This document shows positions 59,925-64,000 of a stretch of DNA of 64,000 nt, piece by piece. The position numbers were made by a program, and so were the translations under genes. The stretch is from Acestrorhynchus altus (taxonomy: Eukaryota; Chordata; Actinopteri; Characiformes; Acestrorhynchidae). Within the stretch, counting starts at the first letter, position 1; each line of letters opens with the position of its first letter. The notes below the pieces were generated by a model that worked only from the letters and a program-made list of their open reading frames with translations, was not told where the DNA came from and did no database searches. The stretch is taken from contig CM067507.1 in assembly GCA_034509495.1 (NCBI GenBank), positions 13,693,642 to 13,757,641 on the forward strand, in the 5' to 3' direction.

Positions 59925-60346
59925 TAAGCTAAACATTCCAGTGGTATTAGTTTTAAAGATGCACTGATTAATCTGCATGTGACCAGAATCTGCAGATTTG
60001 TAGCTTGATTGGTAACTGGTTATCGGCCGAACGGCCTCAAATATCTAATTCCGTGCTGGCCAAATTTACATTCGTGTGCCACATACTAATTCCCTGCAAC
60101 CTGAACTCTAATCAGTTTCTATATTTGATTTCATAGCAGCTTTATCTTCATCTTCTATTAATCAATTTTCATAAATAGAGACTCTGTGATCAGGGTTTTA
60201 TACAAAAAAGGGAAATTTATTATTTAATATTGTGTGTGATTAGGCTGAATAAAATCATCAAACCCATGTAAGATTAGCTAAGTGTGGAACACAGCTAAAT
60301 TCCCTCTCACAAATTTACCCATTAACCCACTTTAACCTGAAGCAAG

Positions 60347-60348
<2 letters not shown>

Positions 60349-60404
<56 letters not shown>
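60349..60404. repeat. (AAT)n microsatellite
   Basis: About 18 uninterrupted units. Confidence 0.97.
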
Positions 60405-60406
<2 letters not shown>

Positions 60407-62254
60407 TTAAAAGAACCCTGTCCTGTTACACTACATGAGCTAACAGATGACTGCACTGACTAGCATCACATTGGCTAGCATGTTGAGTAATAGGGGGAGA
60501 GGGAGGGCCATCTGTGTTCTTTTGGACTCTCAGGCTTGGATGGCTGTGGCACTGCCAGGGATTAAACAGTGGGTTTGATTGGCAGTGATGCTACTCAAGA
60601 GCTCCAGGAAGATCAATTTGAACCCATTTAAAATGACATTAGTGCATTTACAGTAGCACACTACAAATTATGGCCATGAACTCAAAATCCACAACCCAAT
60701 GCCCACTGCTGAGATCATGAAAGCTTGGCGAAAGCCTGCGTCCTCCTGTCACTTTGAGTTTCTGTGACCTGACCTCTTCTGCTCTGCCCTTCCAGCTCTG
60801 TCTGCTCTCACAGCTGAAAGAGCCACAAACACGGCTCACTAAATCAGCTTCACATTTCCCTCAAGACCACATTCTTCTGACGTTTGGCACAGACATATTA
60901 CTGCCATCAGCAAGACTCTTCTATTGTTCTGGTTGTCAAAGATCACATCTTACTTCTTATTTGGAAGAACAACGAGTCTAATTCACCAACACCTTCCTAA
61001 GAATTTTGTCAAATTTGTTCTTGACCAATGTCCTAACAAATGTCTACATCAAATTCAGAACTGTTCACAGCTCTGCTCTTATAATGATGAAGCCCATTGT
61101 CCTTGAGCAACTCCCAAGTAAGAAGACTTTGGTGAATGTCAGAATCTTTGCCAAAATAACGTAAGTGGGCTTAAGACCAATTTTCTTCTTACAAACGGTT
61201 GGTAAATGAGACCCAATGTAAGCAAAGCCAAGTGTGACCCTACTGTTACTTCATGAATGAAGTAGGAGGAACTTACACACGTATAAAAACCTGAAACCAT
61301 CCTCAGCTTCCAAAGACACAAGGCAGTACTGACTAAGCAAGGAACTTTCCCAGACATCTAGAGAATGGAATCTTATGTGTCATCTTTCCCCCAAAATAAG
61401 GCTCTCAGTGTCCAAGCAGGGCAGATGTACCAAGAGCCCGAAAGCCGTACACTGGAGCTCATGTGCCCGTTTTTTAATCTGCATGCCCAATCAGTGCTTA
61501 AGGCATGTCAGCAAGAGAAAAACCCACTGACTGACAGGAGCTGACGGGCTGCTTGCCTCAGCACCACAGTGCACTACTCATCCAATGGCGATGAGTCCAC
61601 CTAATAAATCTTTAGCTGGTGACAGGAGTTACGGTGATGCACGCAAGTGCCAGACGTGTTCAGGTCTACAAAGGCAACAGAGACAATGCAATCAGATAGC
61701 AAATTCATATGTAGACGTGACTGGCAGTCAGTTTGTTCTGGAGGATTACAGCAGCCCCAGTCACGACTGTATCAGATGTCTGCTCTGTCTCGATGCAGAG
61801 TGCGCTGTAATCTACCAGTCTGGCATAACATGGCCAAAAGGAAGACGGTCAAGATGGTTACAGCAAGTCTGTAAAAAGCATTAGTGCAAGAACTGACAAG
61901 GAAAGAGCTTCCTTAAGCTCTAGAGATGGTTACGGTAACACTTTATAGTAACAGGGCTTTTAAGTAGCACATCATTTCCTAGTAGCTTGTTGATGATGTT
62001 TATTATAAGATAACTGTTAAAAATCCATTCATACAAACTACTATCTGAACTATCACCCATTTACTGCCCACACAGGGTGTTTATTTTTAATCAAAGATGG
62101 CATAAAAGTTATTCTACTAAAACAGGTGCCAGTTCTACTATTAATTCAAGTGTTCTTGTAAACATAATAGACAGTAAATCAAATCATGTGTAAAAGGACT
62201 TTGGAGGAGGCTGCCCTTATTTGCTTCAGAGTAGTTTTGCTGCACTGAGTGGCA

Positions 62255-62680
62255 TCACCATGAAGATATCCAACCAGCTCCGTGAGGACTTCAGAAAGAA
62301 AGCCCTAGATGCAGATGAGTCTGGGAAGGGATTTATAAAGATCTCAAAACAAACAGAAATCAGCCATTCCACTGCCAGGAAAATCATTTACAAGTAGAGA
62401 ACATTGAAAAAAACTGCCAGCATGGGCAGGTCAGGCCATCCTAGCAAGTTCAGCCAAAGAGCAGACCACAAGATGCTTAAAGACGTCTCCGACAATTCTA
62501 AAATGTCATCACGGAACCTACAGGTATCTCGTGTCACAGATGATGTCACAGTGCGGCATCTGCCATCAGAAAGAGATCAAACAAGTTTGATTTACTTGAG
62601 AGATGTGTAAGCAGGAAAACACTGCTGTAAAAAAAACAGAACGCCTAGACAAACACCAGAACCTCTGGAACAATGTGCTT
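62255..62680 (+). pseudogene. Tc1-like transposase remnant
   Basis: Conceptual translation on the + strand gives fragments KISNQLREDFRKKALDADES and IKISKQTEISHSTARKIIY (the N-terminal paired-like DNA-binding domain), then a stop, then SGHPSKFSQRADHKMLKDV and later a piece matching the region near LEQCALV. The DDE catalytic part is missing. It has in-frame stops and deletions and is a dead remnant. Confidence 0.8.
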
Positions 62681-62682
62681 TG

Positions 62683-63050
62683 GTTCAAGGTTCAAGGTTC
62701 GATTTATTCGTCACGTACATAGTTATACACAGAACAACATGCAGTGAAATGCTTTCTAACAACTGTCTGCACCCACAGATCAATAGGGGGGAAGGGAGAA
62801 GGTGGGGAGAGGCTAAACAGAATAACAGGGTAAAACAGAATAAATATGTGCAATCTGAGTAGAAAATAAGTAAATAATCAAACTAACTAAATAAATAAAC
62901 TCTGAGACTAAGTGATTATGATGAAGGAAAGAATTTAGTGGAGGTAGGTGTGTGTGTAGTAGGTGTAGTGGTAGGTGTGTGAATAGTTCCAGTTGTGTAG
63001 GAACCCTGAGAGTTGTGTAAAGTGCAATGTGCAATGTCTTGCTACATAAT
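62683..63050 (-). repeat. LINE-like 3' repeat with (GGTTCAA)n end
   Basis: It begins with two 'ggttcaa' units and 'cgatttattcgtcacgtaca', 'acatgcagtgaaatgctttc', blocks I know from fish LINE 3' ends in reverse orientation. The right limit is approximate. Confidence 0.45.
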
Positions 63051-64000
63051 GTGGTATAAATAGAGTGTTAATGAACATGTGAGTCCGTTGGTGACTTATG
63101 GTTCAATATGTGAGATGTGGGAATTTGGGTTAATTTCTTTTTTTTTTTTTTTTGCACAAATGAATTTAAAGTTGAATTTTTATACAGTTATAAAAGACAT
63201 GTTGGCACAAACAAAACACAGCTTTTGATGGAAATGTTTTCGGCAGCAGGACCCGGAGAGCTCTCCATCATAGAAATCTATCCTGCATCAGAGGTAAGAC
63301 TGTACAAAGGCTGAAGCTGAAATGTCACACAGCTGAAATAATTCTGCATCTTACAGAAGTGTGTGCATCAGGAGTCTGGAGTACTGTTGTGTTCTGAACT
63401 TCACCATCCAAGAACGCAGTGTTAACTGCAATGACGGACCTGAAACTACTTTCAACATTATTCTCATGCAGTACCTGATGCACATGCACAAAGACAGAAG
63501 CACAGTGTTAGCAGGTGTAGTTCTCCACAACACATAAATCATCAGACCCTAATATCAGCACTGATGGGTTTCAGGCTGATATCTGCCGAAAATACTGGAC
63601 TACATATGAGAAAAAATGAATAAGTGAAAAATTACTTTTTTAATTGTTTAACAAAATGCTTTTATATTCTTAAATAATATTTCGCCAAAAGAAATGAACA
63701 CCAAAACAATCACATGGGGTATGAGAGTACACCCTAGTCACCACCTATTACAGTACTTCACTTCAACTACATTGGCTTTCTATTATTGAAAAAAGGGATT
63801 CCAGACTTCCAAATAGTAGTATGTGTCTAATCAACAATAATCGTAAGATTGCTTTGAATATTTAGGATCAGTGTTATTCTTAAAACAATTCTACATAAAG
63901 AATATTTTTTTACCATATAACCAACTCTGTGCTACATTCAAATAGTAACAAATAATAATAATTCTGTGTACATATTCGACCATTCTGAAAGTACAGTCTG

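Larger units (their letters stand above)
58569..64000 (-). other. map4: map4 5' intron / upstream flank
   Basis: No coding exon is supported on the map4 strand. The region holds a CpG-containing, G+C-rich block (58,765-58,960), a CT-rich tract (58972-59062), a 10-bp tandem repeat (59886-59924), (AAT)n (60349-60404), a Tc1-like transposase remnant (62255-62680) and a LINE-like repeat (62683-63050). The rest is AT-rich. Confidence 0.6.

Overview
The window is vertebrate nuclear DNA from a teleost fish. It has small exons with GT-AG borders, long AT-rich introns, many microsatellites, and fish-type repeats: Tc1-like elements, a jockey-like LINE, tRNA-derived SINEs and small palindromic DNA elements. 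The SINE at about 41.2 kb resembles families I know from otophysan fishes such as characins and catfishes, so I lean that way, but the sequence does not settle the order. There are no prokaryotic genes, operons or CRISPR arrays.

There are two protein-coding genes, arranged tail to tail. On the + strand, 1-1049, are the last five coding exons of a sarcomeric (class II) myosin heavy chain: the end of the coiled-coil rod, the stop codon and a polyadenylation signal near 1113. On the - strand, from beyond 58.6 kb down to 7.1 kb, is a microtubule-associated protein 4 gene (map4). I traced 16 coding exons by matching splice sites and codon phase. The upstream exons, including the usual N-terminus, lie beyond the right edge. 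Read 5' to 3' the gene holds three short N-terminal exons (58.6-54.4 kb), a 1,371-nt projection-domain exon (50.2-51.6 kb), an internal alternative first exon with its own ATG (29.1-30.2 kb), an 860-nt Lys/Asp/Glu-rich exon (24.3-25.1 kb), Pro/Thr/Ser-rich exons (20.2-23.9 kb), the microtubule-binding repeat exons (12.0-20.2 kb), an alternative C-terminal exon (8.4-8.6 kb) and the last exon (7.1-7.3 kb).

Splice phases predict at least four product types. The long 5' part and the internal first exon both end in phase 1 and both fit the same acceptor at 25,130. At the 3' end, skipping the 8.4 kb exon gives a MAP2/tau-like tail. Including it shifts the last exon into another frame that stops at once, giving a MAP4-like tail that ends ...PETN.

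The rest is intron, 3' UTR and intergenic DNA. The 20-kb interval 30.2-50.2 kb and the introns at 13-18.8 and 51.6-57.9 kb carry most of the mobile elements, including a Tc1-like element nested inside a hAT-like element (16.7-17.8 kb) and a decayed LINE (46.4-49.3 kb). I found no new enzymatic or defence system. The most interesting material is the alternative-isoform architecture of map4.
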